Assembly: GCA_030146875.1 (NCBI GenBank)
Contig: JASLAX010000008.1
Span: 1-64,000, forward strand
Length of the DNA stretch: 64,000 bases
Source of the DNA: Longimicrobiaceae bacterium
Lineage (GTDB): Bacteria > Gemmatimonadota > Gemmatimonadetes > Longimicrobiales > Longimicrobiaceae
Direction of reading: 5' to 3'
The notes under the pieces were generated by a model, which saw nothing but the letters and a program-made list of their open reading frames with translations, had not been told where the DNA came from and searched no databases. The position numbers were made by a program, and so were the translations under genes. Positions 25,543 through 34,099 of this stretch are shown one piece after another (within the stretch, counting starts at the first letter, position 1; every line of letters starts with the position of its first letter).

Positions 25543-28026
25543 TCAGCCCTCCCGGCCGCCGGCGTCCGCCGCCGCCTGGCGGTCCGGCCCCGCGGGGGCC
25601 GCGGCCCGCTCGGCCGGCGAGGGCGAGGAGGCGATCGGCCGGCCGAGCAGCGCCACGTCGAACACCTGGTCCATCCGGTCGGCGAAGTGGAAGACCATCC
25701 CCTCGCGCACGTCGTCGGGCACGTCGCGCAGGTCGCGCCGGTTGCCGGTGGGAAGGATCACCTCGCGCAGGTTGGCGCGGTACGCGGCCAGGATCTTCTC
25801 CTTCACCCCGCCGATCTCCAGGATCTTCCCCCGCAGCGTCACCTCTCCGGTCATGGCCACGTCGTGCCGCACCGGGCGCTCCGAGAGCGAGGACGCGATC
25901 GCCAGCGTCACCGCCGCGCCGGCCGAGGGGCCGTCCTTGGGCGTGGCGCCCACGGGGAAGTGGACGTGGATGTCCGTCTCGGTGAAGGCCTCGCGCGGGA
26001 TCCCCAGCTCCTCGGCGCGCGAGCGGACGTACGAGAACGCCGCGTTCACCGACTCGCGCATCACGTCGCCCAGCAGGCCGGTGATGATCAGGCGGCCCGT
26101 CCCCGCCATCCGCAGCGCCTCGATGAACATCAGCTCGCCGCCGGACGCCGTCCACGCCAGCCCAGTCACCACCCCCACCTCCGGGGCGATCTCCGCCGCC
26201 GTGGTGCTGTAGCGGGCGTACCCCAGCACCTCCTCGATCGTCTCGGTGGTGATCGTCCAGCGGTCCGCCTCCCCCTCCGCCTTCTGCCGCGCCAGGTAGC
26301 GCATGATGGCCGCCAGCGACCGTCGCAGGTTCCCCACGCCGGCGTCGCGTGCGTAGCCGCGGGTCAGGAAGAGGAGCGTCTCGTCGGTCGTGGTCACCGC
26401 CTCGGGCGCCAGCCCGTGCTCGGCCACGATGCGCGGGAGCAGCCACTCGCGGGCGATGGCGATCTTCTCCTCGGGGGTGTAGCCCGCGATCCGGATCTCG
26501 ATGAAGTGGTCGCGCAGGTCGCGCGGGATCCGGTAGAAGTCCGACGCCGAGCCCACGAAGAAGGCGCGGGAGAGGTCGAACGGGATGTCCAGGTACCGGT
26601 CGACGAACTCCTCGCGGTTGTCCAGGTCGAGCGACTCCTCCATCGCCTCCACGGGGTCGCCGTCCACGTTCCCCAGCCCGATCTCGTCCAGCTCCTCCAG
26701 CAGGAAGACGGGGTCGCAGGCGCCGGCGTCACGAATCGCCGCCATCACCTTGCCCAGGCCGGCGCCGCTCCGCCCCCGCCGCGTGCCCACGAGCTGCCCC
26801 TCGCCGCGCCCACCCAGCTCCAGCCGCACGAACGACCTTCCCAGCCCGCGCGCGATCGCCATCGCCAGGGTCCGCTTCCCCACCCCCGGCGGGCCCACGA
26901 TGCAGGGAATGGGTCCGCGCAGGTCGCCGCGCAGCTCCGCCACGGCCAGCACCTCCAGCAGCCGGTCCTTGGCCTCGCGCAGCCCCAGGTGCTCGGCCTC
27001 GATCTCGGCCTCCACCTTCGCCAGGTCCACGGTGCCGCTGCCCGCGGCGCGGTTCCAGGGGATGGAGAGCACGGCCTCGAGCCAGGTGTGCAGCTCCACC
27101 GCCTCGGCCGACCCCAGCGACGGGTTGCGCAGCCGCTCGGCCTCGCGGCGCGCGACGGAGGCCACGCGGGCGGGGAGCTGCGCCCGCTCCACCCGCCGCA
27201 GCACCTCGTCGGCCTCACGCTCGTGGGGGTCCACCTCGCCCAGGGTGGCCTGCAGCGCCTGGATGCGGCGGCGGATCTCGGCGGGGCGGTCGGGGGCGCC
27301 GCTCTCCTGCGCCCGCTCCCCCGTGGCGGCGGCGGCTCCTCCCGCGCTCCCGGCGGATGCGGCGGCGTGCTCGGCGTCGATCTCGCGAAGCCGCTCCCAC
27401 TCCTCGTCCAGCGCCTTCGCCACCACCCGCAGGCGCTCGCCCACGTCCAGCGCCTGCAGCACGGCGTCGCGGTCGGCCAGGCGCAGGTTGCAGAGGTGCG
27501 CCGCCAGGTCGGCGAAGCGGCCGGGCTCGGCCAGGTTCATCCGCAGCACCCGGGGGATCTCGTCGGGAATGCGGTCCACCCGCGCCGCCAGGCCTCCCAG
27601 CGTGGTGAGGATGCGCTCCACCAGCTCGTCGGCGACCTCCGCCGCGGGGGCGTCCTCCTTCACCGCCCGGGGCACCGCCGTATAGTAGCCGTTCTCCACC
27701 CGCACGTCCGTCAGGCGGATGCGCTCCAGCCCCTGCAGCGTGGCCTGGATGGTCCCGCCCGGCAGGTTCAGCCGGTCCAGCACGCGCACGGCCACGCCCA
27801 CCTTCTGCAGCGCCGCCGGGTCCAGGTGGAAGTCGTCGTCCGCCGTGGAGACCATGGCCACGATCAGGTCGCTCTCCGGGTGCGCGGCCAGCGCCTCGAC
27901 GTTGGGCCCGAAGCCGATCTGCAGCGCGGTCGCCCCCGTGGGGAAGACGATCGTGCTGCGGATGGGAAGGACGGGGATCCGCTCGGGAAGGGCGTAGCGC
28001 GGCGGCCGGGGGCTGGTCTCGGGCAT
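25543..28026 (-). CDS. Lon-family protease with degenerate ATPase site
   Basis: This 827-residue protein has full LonA layout: N-terminal LON substrate domain (RIPVLPIRSTIVFPTG), helical linker, AAA+ domain (~350-590) and S16 protease domain. Ser701 (PKDGPSAG) and Lys742 (GGVKEKILAAYRA) form the catalytic dyad. The ATPase is altered at every key place: Walker A reads GPPGVGKRTL (Thr to Arg385), Walker B FLLEELDEI (Asp to Glu444), sensor 1 SASD instead of TANT (Ser495), the Arg finger DRME is DHFI (His507), sensor 2 GVRxL is GVGNL (Gly565), and the aromatic pore loop RRTYVG is RRGRSG. It may be an ATP-independent or ATP-binding-only protease like the LonC group. A separate normal Lon elsewhere in the genome is expected. 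Confidence 0.88.
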   Translation of the reverse strand: MPETSPRPPRYALPERIPVLPIRSTIVFPTGATALQIGFGPNVEALAAHPESDLIVAMVSTADDDFHLDPAALQKVGVAVRVLDRLNLPGGTIQATLQGLERIRLTDVRVENGYYTAVPRAVKEDAPAAEVADELVERILTTLGGLAARVDRIPDEIPRVLRMNLAEPGRFADLAAHLCNLRLADRDAVLQALDVGERLRVVAKALDEEWERLREIDAEHAAASAGSAGGAAAATGERAQESGAPDRPAEIRRRIQALQATLGEVDPHEREADEVLRRVERAQLPARVASVARREAERLRNPSLGSAEAVELHTWLEAVLSIPWNRAAGSGTVDLAKVEAEIEAEHLGLREAKDRLLEVLAVAELRGDLRGPIPCIVGPPGVGKRTLAMAIARGLGRSFVRLELGGRGEGQLVGTRRGRSGAGLGKVMAAIRDAGACDPVFLLEELDEIGLGNVDGDPVEAMEESLDLDNREEFVDRYLDIPFDLSRAFFVGSASDFYRIPRDLRDHFIEIRIAGYTPEEKIAIAREWLLPRIVAEHGLAPEAVTTTDETLLFLTRGYARDAGVGNLRRSLAAIMRYLARQKAEGEADRWTITTETIEEVLGYARYSTTAAEIAPEVGVVTGLAWTASGGELMFIEALRMAGTGRLIITGLLGDVMRESVNAAFSYVRSRAEELGIPREAFTETDIHVHFPVGATPKDGPSAGAAVTLAIASSLSERPVRHDVAMTGEVTLRGKILEIGGVKEKILAAYRANLREVILPTGNRRDLRDVPDDVREGMVFHFADRMDQVFDVALLGRPIASSPSPAERAAAPAGPDRQAAADAGGREG

Positions 28027-28050
28027 CGATCTCGTGGGTCTCGGGGCTGC

Positions 28051-28434
28051 TCAGGCCCCGCGCGCGGCGCGGAGGCGGCGGTCCAGCGCGTGCAAGAAGC
28101 GGGCAATTCGCCGGGCGTTCACCCCCAGGTCGGCGCGCCCCACCCGCGACCGCGACTCCACGTCCACGCGCGTCATCCCCACCTCGTCCAGCCGCACGCG
28201 CACCGTCACGTCGTCCACGAAGCGCCAGAGCAGCGTGCGCGACTCGGCGCGCAGCAGGCCGGCGCGCGGGTCCGCCTCCACCACCGTCCAGCGGGGCCGC
28301 TCGGCGGCCAGCGCCAGCGCCGCCTCCCACACCGCCACGAACGGGTGGACGTAGGTGCGTCCGCGCAGGCGCGGGTCCCGGTGGTCCGGTCGGGTGGCGG
28401 CGGCGTTTCGGGTCAGCGCGGCGACGATGCTCAT
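28051..28434 (-). CDS. DUF1499 family protein
   Basis: This 127-residue protein carries the DUF1499 pattern: YVHPFVAVWEAALALAAERPRWTVVEADPRAGLLRAESRT, LLWRFVDDVTVRVR, and the C-terminal signature VDVESRSRVGRADLGVNARRIARFLHALDRRL. The family is widespread with no established function. No signal peptide is seen. It lies 24 nt upstream of the Lon-like gene on the same strand, so the two are probably co-transcribed. The ATG complement at 28432-28434 is the natural start. Confidence 0.85.
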   Translation of the reverse strand: MSIVAALTRNAAATRPDHRDPRLRGRTYVHPFVAVWEAALALAAERPRWTVVEADPRAGLLRAESRTLLWRFVDDVTVRVRLDEVGMTRVDVESRSRVGRADLGVNARRIARFLHALDRRLRAARGA

Positions 28435-28517
28435 GTCCTCCCGGTGGGGCGTTCCCGGGGAGCCCCGGGGCGGGCGCAATCTACCGCGCCCCCGCTCCCG
28501 CGGGAAGCGCGGGCGGT

Positions 28518-28547
28518 TTGACGCGCCCGCGCGCCGCCGGGTATCTT
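28518..28547 (+). promoter_or_regulatory. Promoter of the nucleotidyltransferase gene
   Basis: TTGACG at 28518-28523, 18-nt spacer, TATCTT followed by G at 28542-28547. The leader would be about 105 nt to the GTG at 28658. Confidence 0.65.
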
Positions 28548-28657
28548 GCGCCGGCCGCTGGCGCCGCGGCGGGTACGGAACGTGCCTCCCCCCGGGCCGC
28601 GGCCCGGGGCGCGCGCCTGCCCCGCCGAGTCCGACCTTCCCCAACGGAGCCCTTCAC

Positions 28658-29653
28658 GTGAAAGTCGTCATCCCGCTCGCCGGCAAGGGCACGCGCCTGC
28701 GCCCCCACACCCACGTCACCCCCAAGCCGCTGCTGAAGGTGGGCGACAAGCCGGTGATGAGCTACATCCTGGACGACCTGCGCGAGCTGGGGGTCGAAGA
28801 GGCGGTGGTGATCACGGGGCACCTGCGCGACAAGGTCGAGCGGTACATGGCGGACGAGTACCCCGAGTTCCGCGCCGTCTACGTGGAGCAGGTGGAGCAG
28901 CGCGGGACCGCCGACGCGGTCGCCCTGGCCGAGCCGTACGTCCGGGAGGAGATGCTCATCATCTTCGTGGACACGCTCTTCGACGCCGACCTTTCGCTGG
29001 TCAAGCGCCTTCCGGACGACGTGGCCGGGGTGATCTGGGCCAAGGAGGTGGAGGACTACCAGCGCTTCGGCGTGGTGGTGACGGACGGCGAGGGGATGAT
29101 GCGCCAGATCATCGAGAAGCCCACCGAGCCCATCTCCAAGCTGGCCAACATCGGCCTGTACTACATCCGCGACTGGAAGCTCCTCTTCGAGGGGATCCGC
29201 CACGTGATGAGCGTGGCGCCGGGCAAGTCCGGCGAGTACTACCTGACCGACGCCTTCCAGTATATGGTGGACAACGGAGCGAAGATTCTCACCGTTCCCA
29301 TCGAGGGGTGGTACGACGCGGGCAAGCCCGACACGCTGCTGGAGACCAACCGGCACGTCCTCTCCACCACCCGCGGCCGCCGCCCGGACGCGGAGACGGC
29401 GGGCGTGACGCTGAACGAGCCGGTGCACGTCGCCGAGGGCGTCACGCTGGAGGAGTGCGAGGTGGGGCCGAACGTCACGCTCTCGAAGGGCACCACGGTC
29501 CGCCGCTCTAGGCTGCGCGACTGCATCGTGGGCGCCAACTCCACGGTGGAGGACTGCGACCTGCACGACTCGCTGCTCGGCGACGACGTGACCGTCCGTG
29601 GCATCCGCGGCCAGGTGGACCTGGGCCACAACTCCGTCGTCGCGACCGAGTAG
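28658..29653 (+). CDS. Sugar-1-phosphate nucleotidyltransferase with left-handed helix tail
   Basis: This 331-residue enzyme starts VKVVIPLAGKGTRLRPHTHVTPKPLLKVGDKPV, the nucleotide-binding signature of glucose-1-phosphate thymidylyl/uridylyltransferases. MEE-type positions are replaced by FVDTLFDAD for metal binding, with GVVVTDGEGMMRQIIEKP and NIGLYYIRDW following. GWYDAGKPDTLLETNR closes the catalytic domain. The last ~75 residues are hexapeptide-like (VAEGVTLEECEVGPNVTLSKGTTV), as in long RmlA-type or GlmU-like enzymes. It forms NDP-sugars for cell envelope glycans; the exact sugar and nucleotide are undetermined. The GTG start follows CGGAG. Confidence 0.88.
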   Translation: MKVVIPLAGKGTRLRPHTHVTPKPLLKVGDKPVMSYILDDLRELGVEEAVVITGHLRDKVERYMADEYPEFRAVYVEQVEQRGTADAVALAEPYVREEMLIIFVDTLFDADLSLVKRLPDDVAGVIWAKEVEDYQRFGVVVTDGEGMMRQIIEKPTEPISKLANIGLYYIRDWKLLFEGIRHVMSVAPGKSGEYYLTDAFQYMVDNGAKILTVPIEGWYDAGKPDTLLETNRHVLSTTRGRRPDAETAGVTLNEPVHVAEGVTLEECEVGPNVTLSKGTTVRRSRLRDCIVGANSTVEDCDLHDSLLGDDVTVRGIRGQVDLGHNSVVATE

Positions 29654-29682
29654 CGCCCTCATCGGACTCGGCTGAGGCGGCG

Positions 29683-29716
29683 AGAGGCGCCCGGGGATCC
29701 GCTCCCGGGCGCCTCT
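29683..29716 (+). terminator. Intrinsic terminator after the nucleotidyltransferase gene
   Basis: AGAGGCGCCCGGG pairs with CCCGGGCGCCTCT around a GATCCGCT-type loop, 30 nt after the stop. Confidence 0.75.
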
Positions 29717-29775
29717 CTGCATCCATCTTCATCCGCGTCGGCAGGCTCGCGTCGCGTGCCGAGAGGACGATCAGG

Positions 29776-29870
29776 GACGCGGAGTACGCGGAGTACACGG
29801 AGTTCACGGAGGAAAACTGGGGCGTAGTACTCCGCGAACTCCGCGAACTCTCTTTTCAACTCCGCGTTCC
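29776..29870. repeat. Inverted 9-nt periodic repeat (family D)
   Basis: The left arm is a run of ACGCGGAGT-like 9-mers (ACGCGGAGTACGCGGAGTA, then ACACGGAGT and TCACGGAGG). After about 15 nt the complementary run TACTCCGCGAACTCCGCGAA follows. The arms can pair as a long imperfect hairpin. Similar arrays occur at 53029-53093 and 59905-60190. Confidence 0.65.
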
Positions 29871-29923
29871 TTTCCCCCTCCTCGTTGCCTGCCGCGCGAG
29901 ACGTCCCCGGCGGGCACCCGACC

Positions 29924-31114
29924 TCACTCCGACCGCGCCACGCCCGCGGCGGCGAGGGCGACGAGGAGGGCCCGCTCGATGCCTAGGGCGCCGCGGGCGT
30001 CGGCGTACCACTCCTCGGTGGTGTGGATGCCGCCCGACTCGCCGCCCACGCCGATCGCGATGGCGGGAACGCCGAGGGAGATGGGGAGGTTGGCGTCGGT
30101 GGAGGACGCCACCAGCTCGGGGCGCTCGCCGACGGCGCGCGTCGCCTCCGCCGCGGCGCGGACCAGGGGCGCGTCGGCCGGCGTCTCGCCCGAGGGGCGG
30201 TCGCCGATCACGTCCACGTCCATCTCCAGGGCCGGATCGCCGCGCCCCTCGTCCTCCAGCGCAGCCGCGACGAGGCGGCGGACCTCGCGCTCCAGGGCGG
30301 CCAGCGCCTCGGGCACCTCGCTGCGCAGGTCGATCTCCATCCACGCCGCCGCGGGAATGGTGTTGATGCTGGTCCCGCCGCCGATCCGCGCCACCGTCAA
30401 CGCCGAGCGGGGCGGCACGGCGAGGGCGGCGATGGCGGAGACGGCGCGGCCGAGGGCGTGGACGGGGTTCGGCGTGCCCCGGTCGGCCCAGGAGTGCCCG
30501 CCCGCGCCCCGCACGCTCACCCGCAGCCGCCGCGAGCCGATGGCGCGGTGCACGATGCGGCGCAGGCCGGAGCCGTCCAGCGCCACGAAGGCGGAGGCGC
30601 CGCGCAGGGGCCCGTCCGGCCGGAAGAGGTGCTTCACCCCGCGCAGGTCGCCCGCGCCCTCCTCGCCCACCGTGGCCGCGAATACCACGGGGCGCCGCAT
30701 CCTCACCCCCGACTCGGCCACCGCGCGGGCGACGGCCAGCATCCCCGCCAGCCCGCGGGCGTTGTCCGCGATCCCCGGGGCGTAGATGCGCTCGCCGTCG
30801 TGGCGCGGCTCCAGCTCCGTGCCGGCGGGGAAGACGGTGTCCAGGTGCGCGGCCAGGACCACGGGACCGCCCCCGTCCGGCGCGGCGGCGGGGATGGCGG
30901 CGGTGACGTTGCCCACCTCGTCCGTCCGCACCTCGGCCACGCCCAGCGTGTTCAGCAACGCCCGCACGCGCTCCCCGCGCTCGCCCTCGTCGTGCGTGGG
31001 GGCGGGGATGCGCACCAGCTCGAGCTGCTGGCGCAGCGCCTTCTCGCCGGCGGTGCGGGCCAGCACCCGGGCGCGGCCCACGGCGGGAAGGGCGAACAGG
31101 GGGCGGAAGCTCAT
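29924..31114 (-). CDS. M20/M25/M40 family metallopeptidase
   Basis: This 396-residue protein has VVLAAHLDTVFPAGTELE (zinc His, catalytic Asp), APGIADNARGLAGML (bridging Asp), ATVGEEGAGDLRG (Glu pair) and VALDGSG. A dimerisation domain starts at LRVSVRGAGGHSWADRGTPNPVHAL, and GGIHTTEEW supplies the final His. The set is typical of M20 di/tripeptidases (PepT/YgeY-like) acting in the cytosol. No signal peptide is present. The start is the ATG at 31112-31114 (MSFRPLFALP). It is divergent from the LeuA-like gene. Confidence 0.88.
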   Translation of the reverse strand: MSFRPLFALPAVGRARVLARTAGEKALRQQLELVRIPAPTHDEGERGERVRALLNTLGVAEVRTDEVGNVTAAIPAAAPDGGGPVVLAAHLDTVFPAGTELEPRHDGERIYAPGIADNARGLAGMLAVARAVAESGVRMRRPVVFAATVGEEGAGDLRGVKHLFRPDGPLRGASAFVALDGSGLRRIVHRAIGSRRLRVSVRGAGGHSWADRGTPNPVHALGRAVSAIAALAVPPRSALTVARIGGGTSINTIPAAAWMEIDLRSEVPEALAALEREVRRLVAAALEDEGRGDPALEMDVDVIGDRPSGETPADAPLVRAAAEATRAVGERPELVASSTDANLPISLGVPAIAIGVGGESGGIHTTEEWYADARGALGIERALLVALAAAGVARSE

Positions 31115-31284
31115 CGGGCCCGGGAAGCGGGGAAGCGGCAGGGGGCGCCGACAGGATGCCGGCCCGCGGGGGGGCGTGTCAACGGGCGGCGGTTTCGCGG
31201 GTCCGCCCGGTCGTGTTATGATCTTCGCCGGAACGCGCGCGGCGCGCGCCGCCTGCCCCCACCACGCCACTTTCGAGGGATCGC

Positions 31285-32568
31285 ATGCAGGAGCGCGACC
31301 TGATCCACGACTGGAACACGCTTCCCGGCTGCTTCGACCACGCCACCCGGCGCGGCGTGCAGCTCAACGACGAGACCCTGCGCGACGGGCTGCAGTCGCC
31401 GTCGGTGCACGATCCGGCGATCGAGGACAAGGCGCGCCTGCTGCGCCTGATGGCCGACCTGGGCATCGCCTCGGCGGACATCGGGCTCCCCGGCGCCGGG
31501 CCGCGCGTGGTGGCGGACGTGGAGGCGCTGGCGCGCACCATCGTGGAGGAGCGGCTGCCCATCGAGGCCAACTGCGCCGCCCGCACGGTGCGCGCCGACG
31601 TGCGCCCCATCGCCGAGATCTCCCAGCGCGTGGGGATCCCCATCGAGGCAGCCACCTTCATCGGGTCCTCGCCGATCCGGCAGTACGCCGAGGACTGGAC
31701 GCTCGATCGCATGCTCCAGGCGACGGAGGACGCCGTCTCGTTCGCGGTCTCGGAGGACCTGCCGGTGATGTACGTGACGGAGGACACCACCAGGGCGCAG
31801 CCGGAGGTGCTGAAGGCCCTCTACGGCACCGCCATCTCCTGCGGTGCGCGGCGCATCTGCCTGGCGGACACGGTGGGCCACGCCACGCCGGATGGCGTGC
31901 GGAAGCTGGTGCGCTTCGTGATCGACGAGATCGTCACGCCCAGCGGCGAGGACGTGAAGGTGGACTGGCACGGGCACCGCGACCGCGGGCTGGGCCTCGC
32001 CAACAGCCTGGCGGCGGTGGAGGCCGGCGCCGTCCGCATCCACGCCACCGCCCTGGGCATCGGCGAGCGCTGCGGAAACGCGGAGATGGACCTGCTGCTG
32101 GTGAACTTCAAGCTCCTGGGCCTGCACGACGGCGACCTGTCGCGCCTGGCGGAGTACGTGGCGCTCGCGTCCGAGGCGTGCCGCGTTCCCATCGCCTACA
32201 ACTGGCCCGTCTTCGGCGACGACGCCTTCCGCACGGGCACGGGCGTGCACGCCGCCGCCATCATCAAGGCGGAGGCGAAGGGCGACGCGTGGCTGGCGGA
32301 CCGCATCTACTCCGGCGTGCCGGCGGGGCTGTTCGGGCTGGCGCAGAAGATCGAGATCTCGCCCATGAGCGGCCTCTCCAACGTGCGGTACTGGCTGAAG
32401 GTGCACGGCTACGACACGACCGACGACGGCCTCTGCCAGCACCTGTTCGAGGCCGCCAAGCGTAGCGACCACACCTTCGGCGACGAGGAGGCCGCCGCCC
32501 TCTGCGCCGACTACGTGGCGATGGTGGCCGCGGTGGGCCGCAAGGGCGCGGCGGAGGCGATGTCGTGA
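31285..32568 (+). CDS. LeuA-like DRE-TIM metallolyase (isopropylmalate/homocitrate/citramalate synthase family)
   Basis: This 427-residue enzyme condenses acetyl-CoA with a 2-oxoacid. NDETLRDGLQSPS is the DRE-TIM metal/substrate signature at the barrel start, HGHRDRGLGLANSLAAVEAGA carries the metal-binding HxH, and GIGERCGNAEMDLLLVNF is the family second signature. About 100 C-terminal residues follow (PVFGDDAFRTGTGVHAAAI) with the usual GxHAxA. There is no C-terminal LeuA regulatory domain, so feedback by leucine is unlikely. It overlaps the ArsC-like gene by 4 bp (GTGA). The oxoacid specificity cannot be read by eye. The ATG at 31285 follows GAGGG. Confidence 0.85.
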   Translation: MQERDLIHDWNTLPGCFDHATRRGVQLNDETLRDGLQSPSVHDPAIEDKARLLRLMADLGIASADIGLPGAGPRVVADVEALARTIVEERLPIEANCAARTVRADVRPIAEISQRVGIPIEAATFIGSSPIRQYAEDWTLDRMLQATEDAVSFAVSEDLPVMYVTEDTTRAQPEVLKALYGTAISCGARRICLADTVGHATPDGVRKLVRFVIDEIVTPSGEDVKVDWHGHRDRGLGLANSLAAVEAGAVRIHATALGIGERCGNAEMDLLLVNFKLLGLHDGDLSRLAEYVALASEACRVPIAYNWPVFGDDAFRTGTGVHAAAIIKAEAKGDAWLADRIYSGVPAGLFGLAQKIEISPMSGLSNVRYWLKVHGYDTTDDGLCQHLFEAAKRSDHTFGDEEAAALCADYVAMVAAVGRKGAAEAMS

Positions 32569-32924
32569 CGGGCTCGTCCGTCCACGTCTACGGCCTGCCG
32601 CACTGCACCACCTGCCAGAAGGCGCTGGCGTACCTGGAGGCGAAGGGCGTGAGCGTCGAGGCGTTCCGCGACGTGAAGACCGACCGCCTTTCCTCGTCCG
32701 AGGTCGCGGACCTCGCCCGGAAGGCAGGAGGCGCGGAGAAGCTCTTCTCCAGGCGCGCCATGAAGTACCGCCAGATGGGGCTGCACGAGCGCGATCTGTC
32801 CGAGGACGAGATGCTGCGGCTGATGGAGGAGGAGTACACCTTCGTCACGCGCCCCGTCGTCGTCCGCGGCGACGCGGCGGTGGCCGGCTTCGCGCCGAAG
32901 CGGATCGACGGGCTCCTGGGTTGA
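32565..32924 (+). CDS. ArsC/Spx-family thioredoxin-fold protein
   Basis: This 119-residue protein starts SSVHVYGLPHCTTCQKALAYLEAKGV, a thioredoxin fold with CTTC at the active site, as in the Spx/MgsR/YffB group of the arsenate reductase family. It continues RDVKTDRLSSSEVADLARKAG, FSRRAMKYRQMGL, and VTRPVVVRGDAAVAGFAP, containing the cis-Pro region and RP that bind thiol substrates. The GTG start overlaps the preceding stop. Arsenate reduction is possible, but the absence of arsenic genes nearby makes a general thiol oxidoreductase role as likely. Confidence 0.87.
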   Translation: MTGSSVHVYGLPHCTTCQKALAYLEAKGVSVEAFRDVKTDRLSSSEVADLARKAGGAEKLFSRRAMKYRQMGLHERDLSEDEMLRLMEEEYTFVTRPVVVRGDAAVAGFAPKRIDGLLG

Positions 32925-32947
32925 CGGACCGCGCTGGAGAACGAGAA

Positions 32948-32982
32948 CGAGGGGCCGCTCCGGTGCGCCGGGGCGGCCCTCG
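32948..32982. terminator. Hairpin terminator of the LeuA-like operon
   Basis: CGAGGG-G-CCGCTCCGG pairs with CCGGGGCGG-CCCTCG with one bulged base, loop TGCG, 24 nt after the ArsC-like stop. Confidence 0.7.
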
Positions 32983-33118
32983 TCGATCAGCTGATGTCGA
33001 GACGATCAGCGGACGTCCACTCCGCGGGAGCAGGTCGCCGTCGGGATGCGCGTGCACGGGAACGTGCCGTGCAGGGGGGCGTCGTCGCGCCGATCGGGTA
33101 CCGGCCCATTCCGCCGAC

Positions 33119-33170
33119 CGGGGGCGTAAAGCCCCCCGGCTAAGAACGGCGATCGTCCCTCCGGGACGAC
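33119..33170 (+). repeat. Repeat family A, copy 2
   Basis: CGGGGGCGTAAAGCCCCCCG followed by GCTAAGAACGG and CGATCGTCCCTCCGGGAC. It matches the copy at 2356-2403 except for the middle third. Confidence 0.7.
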
Positions 33171-33290
33171 ATCGTTATCGGCCTCCGGAGGCCGCGACGG
33201 GCCGTCCTTGCGCGACCGGCCCCCGACCGGGATCCCTGCGCTCCGGCGGACGTGAGTTTCGGGGACGGAGGCTCGGTGCGGCCGTCGGAA

Positions 33291-33350
33291 TGACAGTCCG
33301 CGGAGGCGGACTTCGTGCCGTTCCCAGCCCGCGAATTCTTCATTCGCAGG
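33291..33350 (+). repeat. Repeat family B, copy with ATTCATTCGC extension
   Basis: CAGTCCGCGGAGGCGGACTT then CGTGCCGTTCCCAGCCCGCGAATTCTTCATTCGC; the core palindrome is shared with copies at 15892, 37345, 37648 and 42023. Confidence 0.65.
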
Positions 33351-33473
33351 GCGATGCGGCTCCGGCGGATGCGGCCCTGAACGCGGGGATGCTCGCCTCC
33401 GCCTGCGCCTCCGCTGCTGCGTGAGGACACCCATTCCACCGCCCGTCCCGAGTTCACGGAGCCAGCAACGACC

Positions 33474-34094
33474 TCACTCCACGGGCGGCCGGGGCAGCGC
33501 CGGCGTCTCGCCGATGGTGGCGTACAGGTCGCCCCAGAGGCGCGACACGGGGCGGAGCGCGGCAGAGTCGACGAACCGCGTGCCCGGCGCGAACGGCACC
33601 CCGTCCGCGATGCGCACCCGCACCACCTCTCCCAGCACGAGCGTGTTCGGCGAGCTCCCCAGCGGCACCTCCTGGAAGAGCCGGCACTCGAGCACGGCGG
33701 GGGAGGCCACCACGTACGGCGCCGCCACCGCGTCCGCCTCCCCCAGCTCCAGCCCCGCGAGCGCGAACTCGTCCACGTCGGGCCCGTACTCGCCCGCGGA
33801 GAGGTTCATCTCGTGGAGCAGGCCCTCCGTGGCCAGGTTCACGCAGAACGCGCCGGTCTCGCGCACGTTCCGGAGCGTGTCCTTGGGCCCGCCCGCGCGG
33901 CTCCCGATGGAGACCGAGATCAGGAACGGGGTGGCGGACACGGCGGAGAAGTAGGAGAAGGGCGCCAGGTTGGGGCGCCCTTCCGGCGAGCGGGTGGACA
34001 CCCACGCGATGGGGCGGGGAACGACCAGCGAGGTGAGGAGCTGGTAGCGCTCGCGCCCGGTGAGCGCCGCGGTGTCCAGCACCTCGCCGGTCAC
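33474..34094 (-). CDS. Flavin reductase-like (split-barrel FMN-binding) protein
   Basis: This 206-residue protein has the DIM6/NTAB flavin reductase pattern: RYQLLTSLVVPRPIAWVSTRSPEGRPNLAPFSYFSAVSATPFLISVSIG, followed by PKDTLRNVRETGAFCVNLATEGLLHEMN. The C-terminal strands are ECRLFQEVPLG and NTLVLGEVVRVRI. It binds FMN as a split-barrel dimer and reduces flavin with NAD(P)H or serves as a flavin-binding partner. The start is taken as GTG at 34092-34094 (VTGEVLDTAAL), 5 nt after the upstream gene's stop. It is the third gene in a leftward run with the membrane protein and the App1-like phosphatase. Confidence 0.87.
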   Translation of the reverse strand: MTGEVLDTAALTGRERYQLLTSLVVPRPIAWVSTRSPEGRPNLAPFSYFSAVSATPFLISVSIGSRAGGPKDTLRNVRETGAFCVNLATEGLLHEMNLSAGEYGPDVDEFALAGLELGEADAVAAPYVVASPAVLECRLFQEVPLGSSPNTLVLGEVVRVRIADGVPFAPGTRFVDSAALRPVSRLWGDLYATIGETPALPRPPVE

Positions 34095-34099
34095 CGGGG

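Larger units (their letters stand above)
32925..33473. other. Gene-free repeat-bearing interval
   Basis: No gene is called in these 549 bp. In order it holds a terminator (32948-32982), repeat family A (33119-33170), family B with its CATTCGC extension (33291-33350) and a short G/C-rich tail, between two convergent operons. Confidence 0.6.

Noticed and set aside
32565..32924. Arsenic resistance operon
   Set aside because: Only the ArsC/Spx-type protein is present; no arsR, arsB/acr3 or arsM nearby.
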